Position numbers and translations under genes: made by a program. 64,000 bases of DNA from Terebella lapidaria (Eukaryota; Annelida; Polychaeta; Terebellida; Terebellidae): assembly GCA_949152475.1 (NCBI GenBank), contig OX424566.1:34598423-34662422 (forward strand). The letters are read 5' to 3'. Below are positions 43,520 through 55,518 of this stretch, piece after piece; within the stretch, counting starts at the first letter, position 1; every line of letters begins with the position of its first letter. Under the pieces are notes generated by a model. The model searched no databases and was not told where the DNA came from. It worked only from the letters and a program-made list of their open reading frames with translations.

Positions 43520-44840
43520 ATAGTACTTTAGACGGAGAAGATTCTGAAAGGTTTGAGTCAGGAAGAATGGGGCAACAGACACGGCAGACACGTGTCAATC
43601 CATCCCAATAGCTCCACGGCTTCCAGCCGGTGAGCTAAAACTGGGTGCGAATTATGAAGAAATGCACTCGATCGAGCATGTGACAACCATTTTGACAATG
43701 AGTGTATAAGACTCAAAACTGCATCTGAAATTGATAAAACTGAAGCTGGATCAGACTGTTCACTATTTTCTCTCAAAATATGTGCTAACGGATTTCAAAG
43801 GTGAATGGGATGGAAGAGGTTGAAAGCATGTTGTAACTAGCCAAATTATTGGTAAGTCAGTATTATCAGTGGTACTACATACATAAAATCACTATTGAAG
43901 ACAACTTCTTTCCTCAGTGAGCACAATAATATATGCCATCTGCCTTGACTATTTTTATCGTGCTCAATAATAGATTTAACTAGCAAAAGTGTCGCCTCAA
44001 TAAGAATAGTCCGGAGTTAACATTCGCAGCTCAGTCATATGAATATGGAAAGGCAGTGTTTCACAAACAAGCTCACTTGGCCACGATTATCCAAAATTCT
44101 CAGATTGTGTTCAGAATAACTTGTAATTCAGAGTGGTCTGAGACAAGAGAGAAAACAATGAAACATATTTTGTGTTTGAAAATGTGTCAAAATGAATTAT
44201 CAGAAACCTGATGGCGGCTGACAAAAATTTCGTTCATGTTAGCAAAAGTTAGCCATATTGGTGTTGTGGCTTGGACTTGAATATGGTAGAAATTAGTAAT
44301 ACCAAACAAACAACTTTCTGACAATAACGTGCTTGGAAATTTGTAGGGAGAAGAACAAGATTTGTCAAGCATTATTGACCTCAATGACCGAGACCAGGAG
44401 ATTATTGGTATATGTTTGTAGATATGCTTGAAGTTTGAAAACACAACAACGACTGTATGATTCGAAATGTGTTTATTTCACATCACTTGATGTTTATGTA
44501 TCTTTGAAATGGGTGCTATTGTATTTGTTGCTCATGTGCATGTTCATAAATTTCTTGATTGAAGATTTATGCGTTTTCTTTCCAAAAGTTGTCTGAGATA
44601 CTTAAAGTGCTGCTACTATTGCTGGTGGTGGTGGTGATAGCGTAAATACATGTATGTGTGGGATGGAAATAAATAGTACATGTATCAGATAAAATGTTTT
44701 CGAGATAATGAGAGTCAAGAGAGTCGCTAGGCCACAGGTGGAAAAAAACAGGCCATAGAGATTTACCATGGCAACCAAACTAAATGAAAGGAATAAAATG
44801 GGGGTTCTGAATGGCTATTTTGACGTTGTCAGGCTTCAAT
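43520..44840. other. No gene seen
   Basis: Contains one diverged unit of the 118-bp repeat (about 43690-43800). Nothing else recognised. Confidence 0.5.
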
Positions 44841-44844
44841 GCAT

Positions 44845-45440
44845 ATTTATTTCCTAATGGATCTTTTGGTCTAATAATGGAACTATTACGTAATCTTTAT
44901 TGATCTCTTAATGGGTCTATCACGTATTCTCCTAATGGACCTAGTGTTATGGTTCTCTGATTTTATTGTCCTCCTAATGGATCTATTGTTGTCTTAATTA
45001 GACCATTGTTATGCTCCAATAATTTTATTGATCTACTAATGAACCAATGGTCATGCTCCACGGATTCCAGTGTTCTCTTAATGGACCTACAGGCCATTGT
45101 TACGCTCTAATGACTATATTGATCTCTTAATGGGTCTACTGTTATGGTCCACTGATTCTATTGTTCTCTTAATAAACCTATTACGTAATCATTATTGTTC
45201 TTTTCATGGGCCTATTGCTCTCCTAATGGGCATATGGTCAAGTTGCACTGACTCCATGGTTCTTCTAATGTGCCTATTGCATATTCTCTATTGTTCACTA
45301 ATCCATTTGATCTATTGTTCTCTTGATGTATCTATCACGTAATTTCTTAATGGAGCTATTGATATGGTTCACTGATTCTATTGTTCTGTTAATGGATATT
45401 TTGTTATGGTTCACTGATTTTATTGGTAATGAACCTATTC
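44845..45440 (+). repeat. Degenerate tandem repeat of TTCTCTTAATGG boxes
   Basis: TTGTTCTCTTAATGGACCTATTG, TATTACGTAAT and TGTTATGGTTCACTGATTC boxes alternate irregularly for about 600 bases. Units are about 50-70 bp with strong divergence. No coding content. Confidence 0.75.
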
Positions 45441-45899
45441 ACTACTCTCATCGATCTATTGTTGTTCCATTGCGAAATCCTCATTGTGCTACAGCATGCT
45501 ACATGCCTCTTCACACCTCCTGCTCTATGTACACTACTCTTGAAATCGTCAACAAGACAGTCTGGGCGATGGGGGGGGGGCGCTGTAAACCCACACCCCC
45601 TCCCACCCCATTCCAAGGAATTTTTAAAGCCATTCGAAGCTATATTAGGCAACACATAAAACAATGTTTGCTCAATATTTTGCATACATATTATTTGAAT
45701 GTTTTTTTAGTTAAAAATTGTCAACACTTCCTGGAAGCTATTTGAAGCTATATAAGGCAGCTCATTCAACAATTTTTACTCAATATTTTTTTTGCTAAAA
45801 ATGTCAAGAGATTAACAGTAAAAATGCTATACTATATCTTACAAATAGAATCGAGTCGCAGTCAGTTCAAGAAAAAAATATTTTAAGGATTGATTGCAT

Positions 45900-46090
45900 G
45901 GAATGATCATGAACTTGGAATCGATCAGCTGTCCATTCACTTATAATGTAAATATAAAGGTAACAAATTCATGAATTTACACACTTCCAACCAACGCGAA
46001 ACTTTGCCTTTCTGATTGTTAGCCATCAAGGATTACCAACCGAGACTCAGTTTCTTCCTAAACAATGTTAAATTTGTTAAAATCATCGTT
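45900..46090 (+). repeat. Segmental repeat, right copy (first part)
   Basis: Matches 35815-36005 (CAGCTGTCCATTCACTTATA and AACTTTGCCTTTCTGATTG). In the right copy about 950 bases of other sequence separate the two parts. Confidence 0.8.
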
Positions 46091-46378
46091 TTCATGTGTC
46101 ATTTATTGACATTAGAGCGTTGGGGGCGAAGCCCCCAACTCTCTACATGTCTATGTGCTGACTTTTTTGTGGAGGTTTCACGCCAACCTATCGACGCCCG
46201 TTTTGGGGCGTAAACGTTTGTACACCTACTTCAAATGAGGATTTTCTTCGTCCTTGACATAAAATCTCTCGATTTGACGGCAAACTTTGAATATTCCACA
46301 GATATACAAAGCATAAATCGATGTGTTAGGTTTGAGAAAATTACGTAGAATGCTCAGCTCGTCTGAAAAAACGTCAAA

Positions 46379-46582
46379 ATGGCGGAGCCGATGGAAATCC
46401 ACGTTCCCAGAATGCAAAGCAAATTTTACCGCAATGACGCGTATTTTGGAAAGCACAGTTTTCTGTGCACCATTTCGTGCAGGCATGGACGTGGAACCTT
46501 GCGTGCGGCCTTCTTTGGCGTAATGTGGATACTGCGATACCACGACTACATTTACCGTAATTTGACGTGTTTTATCACATGA
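46379..46582 (+). other. Small open frame with good start context, unrecognised
   Basis: 67 codons opening MAEPMEIHVPRMQSKFYRND in a favourable context (AAAATGG), ending near a palindromic CATGACA. Composition is protein-like, but I know no relative and see no splice partner. It may be the first exon of an unseen gene, part of a transposon, or chance. Confidence 0.2.
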
Positions 46583-47044
46583 CAAGGTGTTCCATGCTGG
46601 GTTGCGAAACCTCTTTATTTTAAACTGGTCTTTTAATTTGCTCAGTATGCATGTGTTATCTATATCATGATATCAGATGCAGATATTCCTCATAGTATCC
46701 AATATTTTAAGGATATTTTACTGAGGTTCAATATAATTTTATCAGGCGTATCTGTATAAATAAAATGTTTACTTATTAGGAATATGATTGAAGTAGGCCT
46801 ATGTGTTTCATCATAATATGCGGGAATGACTTGGAATTATGTGGGGGGGGGGGGGGGAGATATGGATCAATTTTCCTTTTTTGCGGGGGGGGGGGGACAT
46901 TGTGTAAGATGCAACCAGCTGTCGTGGTTCTGGTGATATGCCCGAGCTCTGATGTCGTCTCCCGCAGTTAGCTGCATTTTCTTGTACAAGATATACTCAC
47001 AACAGGACGAGCGAAAAGTTTATGCTATACATCAAATTGTTAGT

Positions 47045-47480
47045 GAGGCCAGTAAAACTCTAGGGTGATATGCACTCGGGTGCACCAAGGTGTTTGGGAT
47101 TACGATTTTTCAGCTCATTGAATTCATCTCACAGAAAGGATAGCCCTAGATATTCTCAATATTTTGACGAACAGCAAACAGTACATATACGCAACACCAG
47201 TGATTGTCAAGCAGAACACGCGAATGTTCGTTTTGATGAAACGTATAAAATGATTTATCTAATCATCAAATTGCACAGCTTACGTGAAATCATTTATGAA
47301 CCATGTCTCGGTTCATCATCCACGAGTATATATGTTTGTGCTAGCCAAGTTTTGGGTCAGGGGTTTGTGTTGTCTTGGTGGTTTTGTTACCTTCACTTCC
47401 ACATTATTAGTCAATGGGAAAGTGCTTCACTGCTGTCACTGATATATTACGAGCAATCATTTCTTAAAGAATCGTCGGTT
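47045..47480 (+). repeat. Segmental repeat, right copy (second part, empty LINE site)
   Basis: Matches 36185-36531 and continues straight into text matching 39645-39730 (TTTTGTTACCTTCACTTCC, then CAATGGGAAAGTG). This reveals the uninterrupted site of the LINE at 36532-39644. Confidence 0.85.
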
Positions 47481-48340
47481 GCACTTTCAATTATTTATAA
47501 ATTCGACTTATTATGTCAATTTCAAACGAATGCTGGTGGAATATTATGCTAAAAAATGTCATACATTTTCCTGGAGTATATTAACAGGATATTTGCAGCA
47601 CATGGTCCCCTCGCAATTTTACGAAATTCGATTTCGACTCTCACTGGTGAATGATCAAATGAGATTGAAAATAATCAAGGCTCATGTCATCTGAATTTCC
47701 AGGTTTCGCTTGTTGATTCAACACCATTAACACCATCAATACCACGATAAATGGGGTGGCCTGAGTATTTACCACAGAAAGTACCTATAGGAGATCTCAC
47801 CCATGAAACCCCAATGTGCTCAGTCGGCGTAAACGCGTCCGAGTGTATATCTAGTACTGGTTAAATTATTATACTAATATTGCGTGTAGATCTGTAGGAC
47901 TGAGCTCCACTCAATTCCAGACTAACCTTCTGTTAATGTCCATAGAACTGTAGGCCCACTTAACAATTATAGTCACACTGACACTGCCGAGATGGGGGAA
48001 GAGGGCTAATAGTGGTGTAACTGGTGTTTTGGATAACCTTGCAATCACTTGCAAAAGCTGATGATTCATCATCATTCGGAAAACATTTCCAAAATATTTC
48101 TTTGTCGTTTCATGATCACACTTCAGTCTTTACTTTCACTGACACCAAGCTCCTTATTGATTTTCTTTGTCAGCATTCGGCTTGACTTTCCGTGTCATTT
48201 GTGGCTATTTATTAGCACACAAGGACAGGTTACATAAACAATAATATAACAAGTTGCATTATTTCATTGGATTCGTTATTTCTTGTGGTGCTTTTATATA
48301 GATATCAACAATCAACGTGTACGTAGCTACGCGCATGAAT
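47480..48340. other. No gene seen
   Basis: Intergenic upstream region of FMO copy 3. Confidence 0.5.
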
Positions 48341-48439
48341 GCTCATTAATATCTTACGCACAGACAGAGAGAGACAAGATGAATAGATATACAGGATAGA
48401 AGCTAAAAAAAAAAGCTGTCAGAGAAGAAGCAAGGTACA

Positions 48440-48634
48440 AGATACAACGTTCAAGTTCACTACTGAGAAAAACTCAGCAGTGACGGGCGCTTAGATATAT
48501 AACCAACACAAACTTGATCTGACATAGTTATAGCGGCTACATGTATGTAACTTGTCGAGTTACATAGTATTGATATACAACTTCAACAGCCAGGACCGTT
48601 TGAGATTCATCTGTGGAATTGAGGACGTTTTCTG
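48440..48634 (+). promoter_or_regulatory. FMO copy 3 upstream region and 5' non-coding exon
   Basis: GTTCAAGTTCACTACTGAGA to TTTTCTG|GTAAGT (48634/48635) aligns with the leader of copy 1, including GAGATTCATCTGTGGAAT. The next exon starts at 48872 with ATGGTAAAG, a seven-codon uORF (48872-48895) ahead of the main start. No clear TATA box, unlike copy 1. Confidence 0.55.
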
Positions 48635-48907
48635 GTAAGTTACAGCTCCATTTGTTGATTTGATAAATGTAGCAATAATATCCAATCAATTAAACACATT
48701 TGCTGACAACTGGGTTATTTTGATTCAAGGCAACATTTATGGTTGATATAGTTGGAGTACGCTCACATGGACACAGATAACTATCTTTGTAGTCAAAATG
48801 GTCTAAATATATCCTAAAATACGTTCTATTAAAGAACATATGTACCTAATTTTGGCATCCCGCCACCCTAGATGGTAAAGACGTTGATTTGCTAAACACA
48901 CCGACCG

Positions 48908-49422
48908 ATGATGTCCAAGAAGATAGCAATCATAGGCGCTGGAGCCAGCGGTCTGACGGCCATCAAATGTTGTCTGGACGAGGGTCTGACTCCGGTCTGC
49001 TTCGAGAGAACTGACCATATGGGCGGCCTCTGGTACTACACAGACAAAGTCAAAGATGGTCAGTCTTGTGTCATGAAGTCGACAATCATCAACACCAGCA
49101 AAGAATTTATGACGTATAGTGACTTCCCTATCCCCGCGGATTTCCCTGCCTACATGCACAACACCAAGGTCAACGAGTACATTCACATCTATGCCAATAG
49201 TTTCGGAGCAGAGAAATACATCCAGTTCGGCGTTGAAGTCACCAAAGTGAAGCAGGTCGAGGACTTTGAAAAGACTGGGCGCTGGGTTCTGACGCTCAAG
49301 GACTTGACCACGGGTGACAGCAGGGTCGAGGTCTATGACGCAGTAATGGTGTGTTCTGGACACCACGCCGACAAAAACATACCCAAATTTGAAGGTCAGA
49401 TTTCAAAGATGATATTATTTAA

Positions 49423-49465
<43 letters not shown>

Positions 49466-50878
49466 CATTTGTTTTTCTCAGGTCTGGACAAGTTCAAGGG
49501 TCGAGTTGTCCACACGCACGACTACCGAGATCACGTGGGTTATGAGGGGAAGCGCGTGGTTGTCATAGGGATCGGTAACTCGGGTGGGGATGTGGCCGTC
49601 GAGCTCTCTAGGATTGCGAGCCAGGTGCGTGTCTTTGGCTTTCTAACTATGCATATTTCGTTCATATGAAGTGAAATACATACAGAGAGCACTGAATTTA
49701 TGGCATTCGGCAATGCTTATATCAAAACTTTACCAGATAGTTTATTGCTATTTGTTGCTAAAGCTACTAGTAATCACAATTATTTTGCGAGTATAAGCTG
49801 CGTTTATATTCAGGTGTACTTGAGTACAAGAAGAGGAGCCTGGGTCATTAACCGAGTGTACGACAACGGGTACCCATTCGACTTGGTGGCCATCCGCAGA
49901 ACCACCGAAGTTCTTCGGGCAGTACTCCCTCGGGGTTTTGTGAATAGTGTACTAGAGTACAAACTGAACTCGAGATTTGACCATGGAAACTTTGGACTCA
50001 AACCCGAGCATCGCTTTGACGCCCAGCACCCGACGGTGAATGACGAACTGCCCAACAGAATCATCTCTGGAAGAGTCATCATGAAGCCGGACATCAAGCG
50101 TTTCACCGAAACCGGCGTCGAGTTCACTGATGGCACAAAGGTCGACAACATCGACGCTGTAATTCTCGGTACTGGTTTCATCTTTGGCTTCCCGTTCATC
50201 GACCACCCAGCCCTTGAAGTGAAGAAGAACGCTGTCAGCTTTTACAAGTTCATGTTCCCGCCGAACATCAAGCCGGCCACGATTGCCGTGATTGGGCTCT
50301 GTCAGCCCTGGGGCGCCATCGCACCCATCTCTGAGATGCAGTGTCGCGTGGCGGCGCGAATCTTCAGTGTGAGCTCTCTTGTCACTTAAATTCCTCTACT
50401 TGATCTACACTAGCTTCACTAGCTTTTATCATTTTTGGGTCTGGTACTTTTGAAATTGAAGATGGTAGATTAGAGTAGATTGGACTCTTTGTTTTCAAAT
50501 CATGTCAGGCCTACGTGATTGAATTTGAATTCATCCATTCTAGTTTGATATATGAATCACCCACTCAATGAATGTTAATCAATGACTTGACTAATCAACC
50601 TTTTTTATCAGAATAACATATGGGTAACATGCAATGCAGTGGCGACGTTCCTCCTGGCCCTGCTCCTCGGTATTTTGTATAAAACCTTACTCCTTACCGT
50701 TTTTCTCTCCAGGGTGCGGCAAACCTGCCGTCCGTCAATGAGATGTGGGAGGATATTCGTATGAAGAGAACGGCGATGGCGGAGCGCTACGTGCCCAGTC
50801 TGAGGCACACGATCCAGGTGGATTACATCCCATTTATGGACGAGCTGGCGGAGATCATCGGCTGTAAGCCAGATATAG
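48908..50878 (+). CDS. FMO: Flavin-containing monooxygenase, copy 3 (exons 1-4)
   Basis: Third paralog: exons 48908-49394, 49482-49624, 49814-50368 and 50713-50878, in frame. It shares [30 protein letters not shown] and LGTGF with copy 2, its closest relative here. The exon 1 donor is GTCAGA, weaker than GTGAGT or GTGAGC in copies 1 and 2. Intron 4 aligns with that of copy 2 for about 140 bases and then breaks off at 51021/51022 into a Gypsy element. Exon 5 (SPYQYRL...membrane tail) is not in the window. Either it lies beyond 64 kb, which would make intron 4 over 13 kb, or this gene has lost its end. Confidence 0.93.
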
Positions 50879-51021
50879 GTACACTTCTGCTAATGAGCAA
50901 TATAAAAATGTTTTCTCTACAATATATTTTTGTGTGGAAATGCGATTCAATTCTAACTTTTTGTCAATGACAGTTTATTTTGAACCGAAGTATATGACAT
51001 ACAGGTACGCTTCAACCTTAC

Positions 51022-51756
51022 TGTGGCGATTTTGCCCTAAGATCGCGGCAGGTGATTGTAAAACTACATGCCATTTATGTGGCCTTTTCAGTCTTGGCCT
51101 TGTTTTGACACGCTCCGTTCGAGCGGGCGTTGCTACGGCAACGCATTGTAATTTACGCTCCAGTAAACTATAACAATGGTTCGATTACGCTTCGCGTGCA
51201 GCCTTTAGTTTCTGGTGTATTATATATACACTGGAAGCGACTCGGTCGAGGAGATTGTCCAAGGTCGGGTGACAGGCTGCACTCGAAGCTCGCCATGAGC
51301 TTTGAGTTCCCTGTTCACGAGTAGTGGGCTCTTAGAGCCCTGGGGACGATTTCCATGGGGAGGCCCGGGCTGGGAGAGACAAGTTGCTGACTCGGGGGCG
51401 CAAGCCCTGTGGATCGCCAGTTCTCTCCCTTCCCGGGACGGTGTGACATAGGCTCTGGCCAGTTTGTCGGACTGTATGGGGTTCCATCCCTGAGGCAGAC
51501 TGCGGCTCGCCAGGCCCCTCCAGCTAGCACCGTGGTGATGAACCAGTTTCTGAACGGTGTCCGTAGGCCTGGGCGTGTCGGGTGGGCTGTTACCTGGTTA
51601 CCGTAAATGCTAGAGTGGTTACCGTGTCCGCAGTGACCTCCGGTGAGCGGCGCCGCCGCAAGGATCCGGAATAGTGGATGCGCGTCCGCAAGGACTCGCG
51701 GTGAGAGGACTATCCTCGAGGATCCCGAAGAGCGGACAATAGTCAATAACTTTACA
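51022..51756 (+). repeat. Probable 5' LTR of G1
   Basis: Starts TGTGGCG exactly where the match to the FMO intron stops and ends TTACA just before the primer-binding site, giving TG...CA. The partner LTR was not found, so the call rests on position. Confidence 0.5.
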
Positions 51757-51757
51757 T

Positions 51758-51775
51758 TGGTGCCGTGACCAGGAT
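51758..51775 (+). other. Primer-binding site of G1 (tRNA-His type)
   Basis: TGGTGCCGTGAC is complementary to the 3' end of eukaryotic tRNA-His (GTCACGGCACCA). It lies directly behind the LTR end, as expected. Confidence 0.75.
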
Positions 51776-52141
51776 CAGTCCGACAGCGTTCCATCGCAGC
51801 CTACCGTCACAGTGTTGTAGCCTCCTTCGTCCCTGGGGATCGCCCGCTCCTCAAGGACAAGTCTAAAATGACGAAGGAAAGAGATAAAAGCAATGAACCC
51901 AAGGGGAGGGAAACAGGTGGTAACGTCGCGGACCGCACCCGGTCGAGCGACGACCGTCGTGAGACATCTTCGGGTGACTCCGGCGGTAGTAAGGTACGCG
52001 CGGAGACCTCCGTGGACAGAACCCCGTCTACAGAGTCGACTCCCGCGTCCCTGACTCCGTCTCCGGACGTAGAGTCGCGCCCCGCGGGGTCGCAACCAAG
52101 GTTGCCATCAGGGCCTAGCCCTGATCCGTTAGGCGTGGTAG

Positions 52142-53767
52142 GTGGAGCTGGCAACGGCTTTACAACGGCCTAAGTCCGGGCGAGGGTCGTGGCAGGCGAC
52201 GCTCTTTCATGGGACATCTCCGGATGTCCGGGATCGAGTGGACGCTGGCGCGAGCACCTCCGGACAAGCGGACCAGCGGTACTGGATGCCACCTCCGGCC
52301 GGAGGAGCTCTTGTGAGGGCTCCCGGCGGGGATTCCAGGCGGTCCGCATCAGGCGGAATGGACCAGCTCACTAATACTCTGAGTGCGTTGGCTCCTTTAG
52401 GGCGCTATGACCGCGCCCGGTCGCCCCACCAGGGACGATCAGACCGGCGGAACCGTTCACCCTCTCTGCCGTCACAAGGCAACTCGGGGCCTTTGACGGA
52501 GAGGGAGAGGTGGCTGATATCCGAGGCGCTTGAACAGTTCAAGCAGAATCAGCCGCCTCCGAGCGTCGATCTGTCGGCCGTATTTAGTCCGGGGATGACT
52601 GGGCCATGGCCCCTCCCCAAGTCCTACCGAGCCTGCAGGCGCCAGTGGCCCCCGCAATGGGACCCGCAGCTCGGAGGCACCACGTTGGCAACCGCGTCGA
52701 CCGTTCTGACGGTTGGAGCGCAAGCCGCGTGGTCAACTTACCCTGGCGCGCAAGGTGTGTCAGACGGGCAGTGGCAACAGGTGGCTTCGGCCCCAAGCTA
52801 TGCTAGCTTTGCCGCCCCATCTGGAGCCTACCCAGTAGGTTCGATGGGAGCCCCGCCCGCACCCAGCCAGGGTGGGTTTTCAGCGGGAATGACCCCGGTG
52901 GCGAGCGTGAGCTTTCCTGCTCCCATGTCCGTGGCGTCGATGTTTGCTCCGGCAGACTCCGCCGCAGGCGCGGGTAGCTTGCGGGCCTTGCCGCTTTACA
53001 CGGACGACCCCGGAGCCGGAACCGCACGTCGGGCGCGTAACAAACGTGATGACGGGCCCGACCACTCCTCGTGGCGGAAGAGGTTTAACGGGGATAACGC
53101 CGACTTGGAAGACTACCTACTCCAAGTGTGGCGGACCGCCGTGTACGAAGGATGGACCCAGCAGGAAGCTGGGCATGTCCTCGCGGGGAGCTTGGAAGGA
53201 AAAGCTCTCCGCGTTATGCCGTGTCTGCCGGTGGGAACAGTGACCTTCGGCGAGGTTGCCCGTCAACTTCGCTTGCTGTTCACGCCGATGACCAACAGGC
53301 GGCAGTTTGAACGGGAGTTCAAAGTGCGAACCCGCCAACTGACTGAGTCCGTGACAGACTATGCGTTTAACCTGCGCATACTCGGCCGGAGAGCTTATCC
53401 GGACATGGACGCCAGACGGTTTGAGACGATGCTGATCGATCAGTTCATCGATGGCCAGCCTTACCACTTATCATACGGGCTGGCCACCCATGAAAAGCGA
53501 TCGATGGAGGAGGCGATTGACTCCGCACTTGTGCTAGAGGTAGCTGTCTGCCCTAGACAGTTGCCTCCGGCCCCGGCTCCGGCCTCGGCTGTTCCCACGC
53601 AGGCGGCGACCCCTCCTCCGGCCAAGGCATCGCAGGTAACCCCGTGGCAGGACCCGGTCGTCCGGGAACCCGCCAGGGAACCTACCCCGCAGTGGGCTAG
53701 TGCGCCAGCACCCTCCACAGGGATGCCCGCACATGCGGCATCAGTCGCCGCGCCGTGCACGTCCTAG
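52142..53767 (+). pseudogene. G1 gag region
   Basis: An open stretch of 541 codons. The first half is low-complexity and Pro/Ser/Gly-rich. The second half has a retrotransposon capsid-like region (KRFNGDNADLEDYLLQVW, then VLAGSLEGKALRVM, then RRQFEREFKVRTRQ and VTDYAFNLRILGRRAYP), ending in a Pro/Ala-rich linker. Would form the capsid of a virus-like particle. Part of a broken element. Confidence 0.8.
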
Positions 53768-53779
53768 GACGAGTGAGAC

Positions 53780-54061
53780 ATGGAGGAATACGATTTCGGC
53801 GCCGCGCAGATGATTGCGCACTGCGCCGGGATCAAAGCTCCGGGACCCGCAGAATGCTGCGCGTTCACCTCCGGACCAGCCCAGAACCGTCCTTGTTATT
53901 TCTGCGGAAAGCAGGGACACTTTTGGCTGAAGTGTCCGGAGTTGTTGGAACGCCTGCGGTCGCGCGGATTCCAGGGAGCCCTCCCTGGCCCGCAACGGAG
54001 GAATTCCTTTCGGTCTGGTCCTTCAGGACAGCAAGGTCGGAACCCGCGGCAGGGAAACTAG
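53780..54061 (+). pseudogene. G1 CCHC zinc knuckle region
   Basis: CYFCGKQGHFWLKC fits CX2CX4HX4C, the nucleocapsid RNA-binding knuckle, followed by a basic Arg/Gln-rich tail. Confidence 0.8.
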
Positions 54062-54184
54062 ATCCGGACGTGGTGGCGACCAACACTACGTCCGGGGACA
54101 GTTGTTCCGTGGCATCAGATGCCGCCCCACCCGCTGATGGGCAGGACGAACCTCAAGTTGATATGACTTCTCCGGAAGTAGTCC

Positions 54185-55518
54185 TTGGTGATCAGTCTGG
54201 CTGAGGCGGATGGTGAGGACTCCGTAGATGAGCCCAGCGCGTACGAACGGTATCGCCCTACCTGCGCGCTGGTGAGGGACCCCTGCTGGTACCTGCCCCT
54301 GTCCTTCGGACGGGAGCCGGTCTGGTTCCTCGTGGACTCTGGCTCGGAGGTGACCCTCGTTGCCGCAGGAACGTTTAGGAAGGAGCCCGCCCTCCGCAAC
54401 CTTGAGTTGCGGGATCCCGGACCTTACAAGCTCTACGGAGCGGGTGACAACCACATCCGTATCCACGGTATCATCGGTCTGCCTATTACCCTTGGGGACA
54501 AGGTGTATCTGACAGAGGCAATCGTTGCGGATATCGGAGCGGCCGGGATTATTGGGACGAATTTTCTACGGGTCCACCGGGTGATCGCCAACTTTAGTGC
54601 GGGCGAATTCCGGATGGGAGAGGACACACATTTTCTCTTCCGCTCGGGCCCGATGCATTCATTCCAAATGCGGGCGGCGCGCACCGTGGTGGTGCCGCCA
54701 GTGAGCGAGATGATCATTGAGGCGAGGCCGCGTCGTCCCCGCATGCCCCTCGATGGTCGGCCGTGTATAGTGCAACCAGTGAGCAGTTTCGCAGAAGGAA
54801 CCGGACTAGTGCTGGGTGGGGCCCTGGTCATGTCCAACCCCCGCGCGATGCCCATCCTTGTGGTGAACCCTACGGATGCTCCTATTGTACTGCGGCGTGG
54901 ATGCATAGCAGCTACTGCTACTCCCGCGTCATCGAGTCGTGTCCTCCCGACGATCCTGTCTGCCGCGCTGCGTGGGCGGCGGCGGCCGCCGGAGATGACC
55001 CGTTCACCCTGCCGGACCATTTGGAATCTCGGGTTCCCAAGGACCAGCTGGATGAAGAGCAGCGCCAAGCACTCCGTAGACTGCTGCGGCAGTATGCGGA
55101 TGTGTTCATGGGGCCAGATGGTGCGGTTGGCAAGACTGACAGCGCCAAACACCGCATCGACCTCGTGGACGAGCGTCCTCTCAAGCAGCGTCTTCGTCGG
55201 GCAGCGATAGTGCACCAAGAGGTCATAGACCAGGAGGTGCAAAAGATGCTCGACTTGGACATCATCGAACCCAGTGACAGCCCTTGGGCCAGCCCTGTGG
55301 TTATGGTGAAGAAGAAGGACGGCTCGTGGAGGTTCTGCGTGGATTATCGTAAACTCAACGATGCCACGCGGAAGGACTCATATCCTCTCCCGCACATTGA
55401 AGACACCTTCGATGCCCTGGCCGGGTCGCACTATTTCTGTGCTTTGGATCTGGCCTCCGGGTATTGGCAGGTGCCCGCTTGTCATGGATCCGCTCGTTCA
55501 AGATGCGGAACCGGATGA
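54185..55518 (+). pseudogene. G1 protease and partial reverse transcriptase region
   Basis: FLVDSGSEVTLVA (about 54330-54370) is the aspartic protease active site; IIGTNFLRVH is its second conserved box. Further on are reverse transcriptase blocks (DIIEPSDSPWASPVVMVKKK, RFCVDYRKLN, CALDLASGYWQV). The rest of pol is not present as such in this copy. Confidence 0.8.

Noticed and set aside
44845-45440. Coding region in the TTAATGG repeat
   Set aside because: Open frames there are made of the repeat itself (LLMGLLLWSTDSIV type) and change frame between units.
51315-51794. Minus-strand frame across the G1 LTR
   Set aside because: High GC gives long open frames by chance; the LTR and primer-binding site explain the region.
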